Notes under the pieces: generated by a model
Seen by the model: only the letters and a program-made list of their open reading frames with translations
The model's database searches: none
Told to the model about the DNA's origin: nothing
Translations under genes and position numbers: made by a program
Origin: Candidatus Viadribacter manganicus
GTDB taxonomy: Bacteria > Pseudomonadota > Alphaproteobacteria > Caulobacterales > Aquidulcibacteraceae
Reading direction: 5' to 3'
DNA length: 64,000 nt
Assembly (NCBI RefSeq): GCF_001679665.1
Contig: NZ_CP013244.1
Location: 1,744,980 to 1,808,979 of the forward strand
Shown here: in pieces, positions 17,164 through 25,331 of the stretch
How positions within the stretch are numbered: position 1 is the stretch's first letter
How the letters are laid out: every line of letters begins with the position of its first letter

Positions 17164-17220
17164 GTCACGACGCGGCGGATGCAGCTGGCGAACGCACTCT
17201 GCAGCTTCGTGAGCTTTCGA
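17164..17220 (+). pseudogene. Possible remnant of a helicase C terminus
   Basis: The frame here reads TTRRMQLANALCSFV, which resembles the last residues of the TM0106-type protein at 14996-15030 (PRQMELANAFCRY), a conserved tail of that helicase family. No helicase motifs precede it. It is best seen as a scrap left by recombination; the match is short. Confidence 0.3.
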
Positions 17221-17273
17221 TTTCCCCTTGAGGCATTCGCCTTCAGCCCGCAACTCTCTCGCCGAGCTTTCCC

Positions 17274-17918
17274 ATGAACACACCTCGCCCGCACTTATCC
17301 TTCGACCTCGAGCAAATTGGGCACCGACCACTCGCCAAGCTCATTCGCGACAATTTCAGCTCGCCACTCGAAATCAAAGTCGACGCGGACCGCTGCATCG
17401 CTATCGCGAACTGGGGCTCGAGCAGATCCTTTGATGTCGGTATGTTGATCTTGCATGGTGAGGGCGCGATGGAGGTTGGACGGAACTCGCCTACGTATGG
17501 CGAATACCTTGGTGTCCCGCCTGAGCTCGAACCTGATCGCGACTACTCGGCCATCGCCGAACTCGCGATCGATTCTTTTGGCGACGAACACTGGCTCGAA
17601 GACGTAGAGAGCGACGCCGACCACGGGCGCAGGGCGGCTGCATTGCGGGCGTGGCTTGGCGAGCGCATGCCGATAGACTGGGAGGCTGCTTGTGACTGGC
17701 TCCTCGACAACGGTCCCTCGGACAGAACCCCAGGGTTCGAGCTTGAAAGCCATATGTCCAAATCAGACAAGGAGCAGTTTGGTGTGAAGATTGTTGATCT
17801 TGGCGGGCCGGCCAGCTCAGTCCCAGCAGTACGCTTCCTCGGTTCAATCGAGGATCTGAACATGCTTCTGAACAAAGTGGGCTTGCCCTATGTCGCCATC
17901 GGCCCGGTGAAACGTTAG
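17274..17918 (+). CDS. Hypothetical protein (214 aa)
   Basis: An acidic, soluble-looking protein with no signal peptide or membrane segment. Codon choice is normal and the frame is open for 214 codons. Visible stretches include IEVKVDADRCIAIANWGSS-like beta strands at the N terminus, a Trp/Asp-rich middle (DEHWLEDVESDADH, RMPIDWEAACDWLLDNG), and a C-terminal FLGSIEDLNMLLNKVGLPYVAIG. I do not recognise the family. It lies between the broken metK and the EEP nuclease, which faces it; there is no clear operon partner. Confidence 0.6.
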   Translation: MNTPRPHLSFDLEQIGHRPLAKLIRDNFSSPLEIKVDADRCIAIANWGSSRSFDVGMLILHGEGAMEVGRNSPTYGEYLGVPPELEPDRDYSAIAELAIDSFGDEHWLEDVESDADHGRRAAALRAWLGERMPIDWEAACDWLLDNGPSDRTPGFELESHMSKSDKEQFGVKIVDLGGPASSVPAVRFLGSIEDLNMLLNKVGLPYVAIGPVKR

Positions 17919-18224
17919 GTCGTTTCGTGCGACAGGATCACATCGACGCGCTTACGGTGGAAGATCATCTGGCGCGACGCTTTGCTCCTCAGTTCGAGGC
18001 GCCATTTACGTTAGACCATAGCGTACAAAATCACGACCGACTTTCATCGGACGCGCCGCGATCATTGCAGTCCTCAAGGCAAAAATCTGTCAAACCGGTC
18101 GGCACTTGGACCCGCTCGACGCATCGCACCTAACGCACCAAGTGTGACGACAACACGCGCCACTGAGGGCAGATCTGCCCGCCTTAAGTTGCTCGACGAT
18201 CTTCAATCCGAGCCGCCTAAGGGT
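17919..18224. other. Intergenic region between convergent genes, with the end of a long repeat
   Basis: No gene is supported. The last ~67 bases (from 18158) belong to the 228-bp repeat shared with 1321-1548 and lie just past the EEP nuclease stop. No intrinsic terminator is evident between the two converging genes. Confidence 0.5.
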
Positions 18225-18974
18225 TCAATCGGTTCGCGCAAATTTGCCGAACTCCGCAACAACGGGATTGTGGTCGCTAAACGCGTTCCATTCGGGGCCG
18301 GAGACGACGTTGCACGCGCGCAGGTGCTCGCGCCAAGAAACCGGGACGAACAAGCCGTCGCAATGATATGGAAACGTCGGCTCCTTGGCCCAACGCAGCG
18401 TCTGCGGAAGCGCCTGATCGGGGTTGGCGGCCTGCCAACAATTCATCAAGCCGAACTCGTCACGCAGTCGCTCCTGAACTTGTTGGTCCGCTCGTGAGGT
18501 CTTGCGCGCTTCGGAGACGTGGCGCGCGCCCACTGTAAGGTTGAAGTCTCCGCCTACTATGACATCGCAGTCCGCGGAGAACGGCGCGATAGTATCGAGG
18601 ATGCTGTTCACGACCTTCGGATAGGACCCAGCGCCCGACGGCGCGTGGACGGAAAAAATGCGGATCCGTCGCGCATTTCCATCCGGCCCGGTAAACTCAT
18701 TTAGCTCCAACGCTGAAACCCAGCCGCTGAACTGCGGAAGATCGATGGCGATCGCGCCGGGGCCAAGCGACATCGCCGCGCTTCCCCAAGCGAGCTTTTC
18801 GCCTTTAGCTTCCGCATTCGACCAGGCGACGCGCCATCGCGCCGATGTTGAAAAGCGCACTGGCTCGATCACTTCCTGAAGCAACAGCAGGTCTGGCTTG
18901 AGCTGCTCCACTATCCTGTCGAAGTGAGCGTCCCCTCTTCCGCCCTGGCGAAGATTGTAGGTTACGATGTTCAT
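18225..18974 (-). CDS. Endonuclease/exonuclease/phosphatase (EEP) family protein
   Basis: A 249-aa protein with the full set of EEP motifs: TYNLRQGG at the N terminus, LLLLQEV with the metal-binding Glu (~residue 38), GGDFNL near 143, and SDHNPVVAEFG near the C terminus. This fold includes exonuclease III, DNase I and phosphodiesterases, and cuts phosphodiester bonds with Mg2+. No signal peptide is present, so it should act in the cytoplasm. Its 3' quarter plus flank is duplicated at 1321-1550. Substrate and role are open: DNA repair or nucleic-acid defence are both reasonable given the neighbouring McrBC and BREX genes. Confidence 0.85.
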   Translation of the reverse strand: MNIVTYNLRQGGRGDAHFDRIVEQLKPDLLLLQEVIEPVRFSTSARWRVAWSNAEAKGEKLAWGSAAMSLGPGAIAIDLPQFSGWVSALELNEFTGPDGNARRIRIFSVHAPSGAGSYPKVVNSILDTIAPFSADCDVIVGGDFNLTVGARHVSEARKTSRADQQVQERLRDEFGLMNCWQAANPDQALPQTLRWAKEPTFPYHCDGLFVPVSWREHLRACNVVSGPEWNAFSDHNPVVAEFGKFARTD

Positions 18975-19107
18975 CGGATCACGTTAGCGAAACACACGCC
19001 TGTGCCAAAGGCGATGCGCCCTGGAGCAGCAACCTTGCTAGGATCAGAAAGGCTGCCTAAGCATTAGACGCAGGCTCTGGGTAGTCGCTGGGAGAGAGCA
19101 AGGTCCG

Positions 19108-21726
19108 ATGGCGCGCTGGGCCCCGGAGCGGGATACAACAAAGTCAATCGAAGCATACCAAACCTGGATGCAGACTTGTCTTGCGGTTGATGGCGCGCTC
19201 TTCGCGCCCAATCACGCGCTTTGGACCAAAGAGCGCTTTGACGAGCTCGACGCCCGGTTTGTGTGCGCGCCCGACGGGGGCACAGGCACTTTCCATGAAA
19301 AACTCAGGGGCCAATTGCGCGATGCAACGCCTGAAGCGGCGCAACTGATGGCTGAGGTCTTCTGGACCTATGTTGCCTATCCAACCAATACTTCGCCCGA
19401 GAAAAAGCGCTCACAGATCATCGACATTTGGAGTTGGTCCGGCGAGACCCTCAACGCCGATCACTCGATGTTGTCTGACGAGGTTTTAGCTGGCGTCGGC
19501 TCTGGCGGCACCGGCTATAGCGTGCGTCGCTGGAAGGAGTTGGTGTACGTCATCAGCGTCCTGCGCGCGTTCAAAGCGCTTGCTCCAAGACAGCGCGAGC
19601 AAGCCCTGTCAGACCCTTGGCGATTTGCGCAATGGGTTGGCGGCGTCGATTCAAGTGCAAGCGCGCAGTTCCGGCACGTCCTAAAATTCTACTGCTTTCC
19701 GGACACGTTCGAGCGCATTGCCGCGACCGTAGACAAAGACAGGATCCTTCAGGAGTTTGGCGAGGCTTCCAAAGCCGAACTCGCGCGCTGGAATGACGTT
19801 CAGAAAGATCAGCGACTGCTCGACTTGAGGCGTCGCTTGGAGATAGGCCGCGGCGACGCGCCATTTGATTTCTTCCTTCCCGATATCGAGGAACGATGGC
19901 GACCTAGTTCGAAGAGTTATCTTCTAACCTGGAGCCCAAAGAATTGGGCCTTCGATGAGTTAAGCGACTATCGAGCGAAGACCGCCAACAACGAATTGGT
20001 GACCGTCCGTTGGACGAGCGGGACCCGGCAGCCCAAGGTCGGTGACACCGTTTATCTTATGCGTCTTGCAGTCGACCCCAAGGGCGTCATCGCCAAAGGG
20101 AACGTGGTTCGCGAGGCTTATGATGCGCCCCACTACCTTCAGTCCAAAGCTGAGGCAGGCGAGACGATCAGCTACATCGACGTCGATTTCGATTCCGTGC
20201 GCGACCCAGAACGCGACGTAATCGTGCCAGTTTCTGAGCTCGAAACGCTCGCTCCTGCGCAACCATGGACCCCGCAGAGCTCAGGCATTTCAATATCAGC
20301 ATCAGCAAGCGCCGAACTTGCGCGACTTTGGCGCGCACTGCCTCCGGTTGACTTGAACGGCGCGTCGCGCGCCGCCTCCCCTCAGACAGCCAAATCAAAA
20401 GGTGCGCCCTTGAACGTAATCTACTACGGCCCACCCGGAACCGGAAAAACCCGGGAATTGATGCAACTACGGAGCACCTACGAAACCTCCGCGTCAACGA
20501 TCAGCGCTGATGAGTGGCTGGCAACCAACATTGCGGGTCTATCTTGGTGGGAGGTAGTGTTCCTGGCGCTCGCGGACACTCAGATCCCAATGAGTGTAGA
20601 TCAGATCTTGGCGCACCCGTACTTTTCGGCGCGCGCGCGCGGCACGGCGAACAATAGTCTGCGCGGAACCTGCTGGAACGCGCTCCAATATCACGCGTCC
20701 CCGGACTCAGTGAACGTAAGGGTCAACAGGGAGAAGCGCTACGAGCCTTACGTATTCGACAAAGATGATCAGTCGCGTTGGACCCTTGTTGGCGACTGGC
20801 GGGATAGTTGTTCGGAATTATTGGGTAAGCTCGAAGACATTAAGCGTGGCCCCGGCGCAGCGACCACAGTCCGACGCTGGGAGTTCGTAACATTCCATCA
20901 ATCCTACGCCTACGAAGAGTTCGTTGAGGGCATCCGTCCACAGGTGGTCGCGGGCGCGATCTCCTATGATGTCGCGCCTGGACTATTCAAGCGGCTCTGC
21001 GATCGAGCGCGACGCGATCCCAACCACCGTTATGCGCTTTTTATCGACGAGATAAATCGCGCCAACATCGCTAAGGTATTTGGCGAGCTCATCACTCTCA
21101 TCGAGCCGGACAAGCGCGCCGTTTATGACGACGCGGGTCTACTGAACGATGGATTGGAAGCGACACTGCCATACTCTGGCGAACGTTTCGGCGTTCCGGC
21201 CAACCTCGATCTCTTCGGAGCCATGAACACGTCCGACCGCTCGATCTCGTTGTTGGACGCGGCACTGCGTCGCCGTTTCGAATTCAAGGAATTGCTGCCC
21301 ATGTCGGGCGTCATTTCTGGGGAAGATGGAAACGGATCTGTCTCGGTCACAGACGGCGACCCCATCAATCTGCGTAAATTACTGGACGCTCTGAATAGCC
21401 GCATCGCGACATTGCTGCATCGTGACCAAATGATCGGCCACTCCTACTTCACCAAGGTCAACAGTTTCGACAAGCTCCGCTTAACACTACGCAATGAAAT
21501 TGTGCCGCTGCTTCAGGAATACTTCCACGAAGATTGGCGACGCATTCGCCAAGTTTTCGCCGACGAGGACGCCGAGCGGGATGCTCAAATCGTCCGAGAA
21601 GTGGAGGATAACCCGATCTGGGTTTCGGGTGACAACGACGATGATGCACAACCCATGTTCGAGATCGCCGCAGCTCACGAGATGAGCCCCGACGCTATCC
21701 GCAAAATCTATGAGCCGCAGACGTGA
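19108..21726 (+). CDS. mcrB: McrB-like GTPase with EVE-like modified-base reader domain
   Basis: An 872-aa motor subunit of a type IV (modification-dependent) restriction system. Residues ~271-395 (YLLTWSPKNWAFDEL, VRWTSGTRQPKVGDTVYLMR, GVIAKGNVV) match the EVE/YTH-like fold that binds modified cytosines. Residues ~435-800 are the AAA+ GTPase: Walker A GPPGTGKT (441-448), Walker B FIDEINRAN (645-653) and the McrB signature MNTSDRS (706-712). The ~260-residue N-terminal domain (WKELVYVISVLRAFKAL) is unassigned. Its stop overlaps the mcrC start by GTGA, so the two are coupled. The complex should translocate along DNA carrying modified bases and activate the McrC nuclease. The EVE domain predicts 5-methyl-, hydroxymethyl- or more bulky cytosine as the target. 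Confidence 0.9.
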   Translation: MARWAPERDTTKSIEAYQTWMQTCLAVDGALFAPNHALWTKERFDELDARFVCAPDGGTGTFHEKLRGQLRDATPEAAQLMAEVFWTYVAYPTNTSPEKKRSQIIDIWSWSGETLNADHSMLSDEVLAGVGSGGTGYSVRRWKELVYVISVLRAFKALAPRQREQALSDPWRFAQWVGGVDSSASAQFRHVLKFYCFPDTFERIAATVDKDRILQEFGEASKAELARWNDVQKDQRLLDLRRRLEIGRGDAPFDFFLPDIEERWRPSSKSYLLTWSPKNWAFDELSDYRAKTANNELVTVRWTSGTRQPKVGDTVYLMRLAVDPKGVIAKGNVVREAYDAPHYLQSKAEAGETISYIDVDFDSVRDPERDVIVPVSELETLAPAQPWTPQSSGISISASASAELARLWRALPPVDLNGASRAASPQTAKSKGAPLNVIYYGPPGTGKTRELMQLRSTYETSASTISADEWLATNIAGLSWWEVVFLALADTQIPMSVDQILAHPYFSARARGTANNSLRGTCWNALQYHASPDSVNVRVNREKRYEPYVFDKDDQSRWTLVGDWRDSCSELLGKLEDIKRGPGAATTVRRWEFVTFHQSYAYEEFVEGIRPQVVAGAISYDVAPGLFKRLCDRARRDPNHRYALFIDEINRANIAKVFGELITLIEPDKRAVYDDAGLLNDGLEATLPYSGERFGVPANLDLFGAMNTSDRSISLLDAALRRRFEFKELLPMSGVISGEDGNGSVSVTDGDPINLRKLLDALNSRIATLLHRDQMIGHSYFTKVNSFDKLRLTLRNEIVPLLQEYFHEDWRRIRQVFADEDAERDAQIVREVEDNPIWVSGDNDDDAQPMFEIAAAHEMSPDAIRKIYEPQT

Positions 21727-22958
21727 GACGGCTCGAGATCTTCGAGCACCAAACGCTAGAGATCGGGCAAGCTGAGACCAACCTGCGTCAGAACGAGTTG
21801 GACGCGTTGGATGCTCTTGCCCGTCGGTTGCCGCCTGGGGTCATGAGCGGAACGCGCAACGGCGTGCGCTTTGGGTCTTATTGCGGGGTTGTTTGTGTTG
21901 GCGACTTGTCGATTGAGGTCTTACCCAAGATCGAGCGCTCGAGTCCCGACCCAGGCCTAGCACGCGGCATTTTGGTGGATATGCTGCGCCGATCTGGCCA
22001 GACCTTGGCGTCAAGCTCGGGCTCGGGGCTGATGGGCGAACAAAGTAAGTTCCTGCTCGACGTATTCATCCTCTCATTCTGCAGTCGTGTGGCGCGCCAA
22101 CTGAGCACGGGCACGATTCGAAAGTATGTGGCGCTCGAAGAGAACATTCCCGCTGTTCGCGGTCGTATATTGATGTGCGACCAAGCCCGCGCCAGCGGCG
22201 CTCAGCTCGCGAAAGTTTGGTGCCGGTTTGACGAGTTTGTCGAAGACAACGAGCACAATCGTGTCTTGAAGAGTGTGTTAGCCAAAATGCACCTCCGCGC
22301 CGCTGGGCCCGCGGCGCGCAAAGCCTGTTCGTCGCTGCTGGACCGGTTCGCCGATATCACCTCGATCGAGGCCAACGTCGTCCAAGCGGAGCGGCTCAAG
22401 TTCGATCGCTCGACCGAAGCTTGGCGACCCATCTTCGAGGAAGCGCGTCGGTTTCTACGGTGCTATTTTCCGGACGTCCGCGCCGGCCGCCTGCCTAGCA
22501 TTGCGCTTATGTTCGACATGAACCGAGTGTTCGAGGGGTTCCTCGGCTGGACGATGCGAACAAGTTTGCGCCACCAAGGCGTGAAGGTTGTAACCCAAGG
22601 GCCAAAGCGCTTCTTCCTGTCAGATCACCAAGCCGGCGTCCTGCTGATGCGTCCGGATGTGGTGGTGCTGGGACAAGACCACGAACCGCGGCTCATCTGC
22701 GACGCCAAGTGGAAGCGGCTAGGCCAGCACGGCAAGAGAATGCCCAGTCCCGCCGATTTGTACCAGATCGCCAGCTATGGGTTGCGTTATCAATGCGCGA
22801 AGGTGGCGCTCGTGTATCCGACGCTGTCACCATCTCGGGTGCGCACGATGAGCATGCCCGATTCTACGCTTCGAGTTGCTGTTGTTGAATTGGATGTGAG
22901 TGCGGCGCTCAAGAGACAGCCGCTGCCAGCCGCACTGGCCGCGGACCTCTGCCAGTAG
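21723..22958 (+). CDS. mcrC: McrC-like restriction endonuclease subunit
   Basis: A 411-aa nuclease partner of the upstream McrB. The C-terminal half carries the PD-(D/E)xK site: MRPDVVVLG with the first Asp near residue 310 and LICDAKWK with D-x-K near 332. The N-terminal half (GVVCVGDLSIEVLPKIE) is the usual McrC beta domain that contacts the McrB ring. The length fits the family. Translation starts at a GTG that overlaps the mcrB stop by 4 bases. The gene ends 335 bases before the converging brxL, so the McrBC operon and the BREX operon face each other. Confidence 0.9.
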   Translation: MRRLEIFEHQTLEIGQAETNLRQNELDALDALARRLPPGVMSGTRNGVRFGSYCGVVCVGDLSIEVLPKIERSSPDPGLARGILVDMLRRSGQTLASSSGSGLMGEQSKFLLDVFILSFCSRVARQLSTGTIRKYVALEENIPAVRGRILMCDQARASGAQLAKVWCRFDEFVEDNEHNRVLKSVLAKMHLRAAGPAARKACSSLLDRFADITSIEANVVQAERLKFDRSTEAWRPIFEEARRFLRCYFPDVRAGRLPSIALMFDMNRVFEGFLGWTMRTSLRHQGVKVVTQGPKRFFLSDHQAGVLLMRPDVVVLGQDHEPRLICDAKWKRLGQHGKRMPSPADLYQIASYGLRYQCAKVALVYPTLSPSRVRTMSMPDSTLRVAVVELDVSAALKRQPLPAALAADLCQ

Positions 22959-23293
22959 ACAATGGTGTCGGTTGCTGGCTTCAATCCAAGCTTGTTATGG
23001 GTTCAATCCGATGGGCAAGGCCGCCTCAGCCAACCCAGCGCGTCATTCTGGATGGTGTCGACGCAGGCGCGCGGCGTGCCGCGGGTGCGAACGTCTCGCT
23101 GAACTTCGATTTCAACTCACGGAAGGAATTGGGCTAGCACACCTGACCGGCCTCCTCGCGGATTCGGCGAACTGGATGCTGGACAATCTCGCGCACGACT
23201 ACGATCACCGGTCACAGTCGCCGGAATGACCGCGCTCTGCAGACTGAAAGCGCCGAGACTAGCGGACGAGATCTCCCGCCGCAGAAACCCGCA
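22959..23293. other. Intergenic region between convergent mcrC and brxL
   Basis: No gene is supported; the short frames here lack motifs and ribosome binding sites. I see no clear T-tailed hairpin that would end either operon. Confidence 0.5.
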
Positions 23294-25330
23294 TCAGTTC
23301 AAGCCCAACGCCTTGAACGCCGCAGTCTTAGGATCACCGAAGAACACCGGATCGACGTGCTCCATCACGTCGGCAGTCACTTCAAGAAACGACCGTTTGC
23401 TCTCGAGCGGAATGAGCGCTCGCTTAGCTCCGTTATCCATTGCTACTTGCAGTGGCTCAACCAGCGTGCGCACAGCCTTGATGTTGCCTTGGATACTGAG
23501 ATCACCAAGAATAAGCATAGCGGGCGCCGTCGGCGCCTTCTTCAACGCCGATACACACGCGACAAAGAACCCGACACCGATCTCCCCTTCGACGCGGTTT
23601 CCGAGCAAATCGATCACCTCGACGTGAAAATCCGTAACGTCAAATTCTCGCGCGAGCCCAAGCTCGGCCTTCTTGCTCATGAGATAGCCGAACGCTCGTG
23701 TGATCGATTCTTTAGTGCCACCAGAGACGCCGCCGGCAGCCCGCAACTTTCCCGAGCCTGACGAGAGCGATACTTCAATTCGGAACATGCCGACCGTCCC
23801 GTCGCTTCCTACACTGGCGGTGTAGGCGCAGCCGGGCGCCAGCGGATCAGATGAAATCGCGTGCCTGCCGCCCTGCTCGGGCACGCCCACAAAGCGTTCT
23901 TCGCCGGTGTCGAGCGGCATGTAGCTGAATGAGGTGTGATAATACTCGAACGAGCCCATTTTCTTGAGCTGCTCTTTAACGCGCCGGCGTCCTTCCAGAG
24001 CCAGTTCAAGAATCTCAGCGACCTCGGCCTCGGACACCACACCGTGCGGGTACATAATCTTCATCAACCCGGACACCGTCTTTCGCACCGCTTTGCGGTC
24101 TCGCGCATTCAAATGTGCGCCAAGTGAAAAGTGCCGATCAATGATCTCCGTGTAGTTGTGCTTCCGCAGTTCGCGGAGAGCCTCGGCCAAGTAATCAACC
24201 ACAAAGCCATAGTGGTCCGTGAACAGGTCCTGCCGCATCTTCGGCACTTCCCAACCAGGCAGATAGAAGTGCAGCCGATCAATGAACGCCATGTCGTTGC
24301 GGATCACTTCTGGCATCGGTTCAAACAAGTGACTCTGCTGCACCATGACGTCGATGGGTTGGTTTGTGTTGCCGAACATAGCAATGCTCGCTTCGCCGGC
24401 AGCAGCTTCTTGTCCGCGCTGGAAGGTGCCGGACTCGCAATACGTTTTCATCGTGGTGATGACTTCTTTGGGCATCTTTTCGAGGTCGGCCACCTCATCG
24501 AAGCCTACCACATCCCATATCTGCACGACCCCTTTGCTGCGTCCACCCATGTGGCCGAACAGGTTGGCGACCGTGGTTGGTCCGGTGAGCAGCGCAGCGT
24601 ACGGAGACACTTCTTGAATGACGTAGCTCTTTCCGGTGCCGCGCGGGCCAAGCTCCACAAGGTTGAAGTTGCGTTCTGTCAAGGGGATCAGACGCACGAC
24701 AAATAAAAGCTTCAGCCGACGCGACATCGCTGCCGGCTCATATCCCATGCTGCGAACGATGAGATCGAGCCACTCGTCGCTGGAGAAGGCCGCGCGTGCT
24801 GTTTGATACTCCGCGAGATCAAAAGCCGCGATTTGGATCGGGGTCAGCTTGTCGATCCAGAAAGGGTTTTTTCCCCGAGTCTCCTCATCATACTCAAAGC
24901 GGAGATCGAGCTGCGCCCAGACGCCGCCCGTCAACAGGCGCTCATAGTCACGAACATACTGGTTCGGAATATGAATGAACTTGTTGCCGAAATTGCTGCC
25001 CTCGGCCCAATAGTCGGAGTCCACCAGCCGCACCTTCACCTTGTCGATGAAGCTATAGCGTCCCTTCTCTTTGACCTTGCTCTGCGCCTTGATGGACTCG
25101 TCCGGTCGAATGTAGTTGTCCGCCAGCGTCTGGTTGACCACCTGCAAACCTAGTTGGATCGCAGTCTCGTCCGAGGACGCGCAGTACTTGCCAAGCAAAA
25201 ATTCGAGTACGAACACCGGCACGTTAGCGCCGACCTTCACCTTGCGGACTAGGTCCTTACGAACGACCTTGCCGGCAAAGACGGCGTTCGCCTTGTCGTC
25301 CAAGCTGTCGCGGATCGGGGCGCTCGACAT
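23294..25330 (-). CDS. brxL: BREX protein BrxL (Lon-like AAA+ ATPase)
   Basis: A 678-aa protein and the last gene of the BREX operon. Walker A GPRGTGKS is at 228-235, followed by the BrxL-typical LLTGPTTVANLFGHMGG and a Walker-B-like VVGFDEVADLEKMP. The C-terminal ~170 residues follow the Lon-protease fold (DFHVEVIDLLGNRVEGEIGVGFFVACVSAL). Where Lon has its GPSAG catalytic Ser this reads GVGFF, so protease activity is doubtful. In BREX type 1, BrxL is a DNA-binding hexameric ATPase needed for blocking phage replication. I start at the ATG at 25330, 8 bases after GGAG and 1 base beyond the pglZ stop. The absence of brxD/brxHI marks a type 1-like effector end. Confidence 0.9.
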   Translation of the reverse strand: MSSAPIRDSLDDKANAVFAGKVVRKDLVRKVKVGANVPVFVLEFLLGKYCASSDETAIQLGLQVVNQTLADNYIRPDESIKAQSKVKEKGRYSFIDKVKVRLVDSDYWAEGSNFGNKFIHIPNQYVRDYERLLTGGVWAQLDLRFEYDEETRGKNPFWIDKLTPIQIAAFDLAEYQTARAAFSSDEWLDLIVRSMGYEPAAMSRRLKLLFVVRLIPLTERNFNLVELGPRGTGKSYVIQEVSPYAALLTGPTTVANLFGHMGGRSKGVVQIWDVVGFDEVADLEKMPKEVITTMKTYCESGTFQRGQEAAAGEASIAMFGNTNQPIDVMVQQSHLFEPMPEVIRNDMAFIDRLHFYLPGWEVPKMRQDLFTDHYGFVVDYLAEALRELRKHNYTEIIDRHFSLGAHLNARDRKAVRKTVSGLMKIMYPHGVVSEAEVAEILELALEGRRRVKEQLKKMGSFEYYHTSFSYMPLDTGEERFVGVPEQGGRHAISSDPLAPGCAYTASVGSDGTVGMFRIEVSLSSGSGKLRAAGGVSGGTKESITRAFGYLMSKKAELGLAREFDVTDFHVEVIDLLGNRVEGEIGVGFFVACVSALKKAPTAPAMLILGDLSIQGNIKAVRTLVEPLQVAMDNGAKRALIPLESKRSFLEVTADVMEHVDPVFFGDPKTAAFKALGLN

Positions 25331-25331
25331 G

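Noticed and set aside
1384..23008. Word GGGTTCAATC at 1384, 6746, 18221 and 22999, resembling a tRNA T-loop
   Set aside because: Two of the four belong to the EEP repeat. The others have no matching T-arm or cloverleaf, so they are not tRNA fragments and probably chance.
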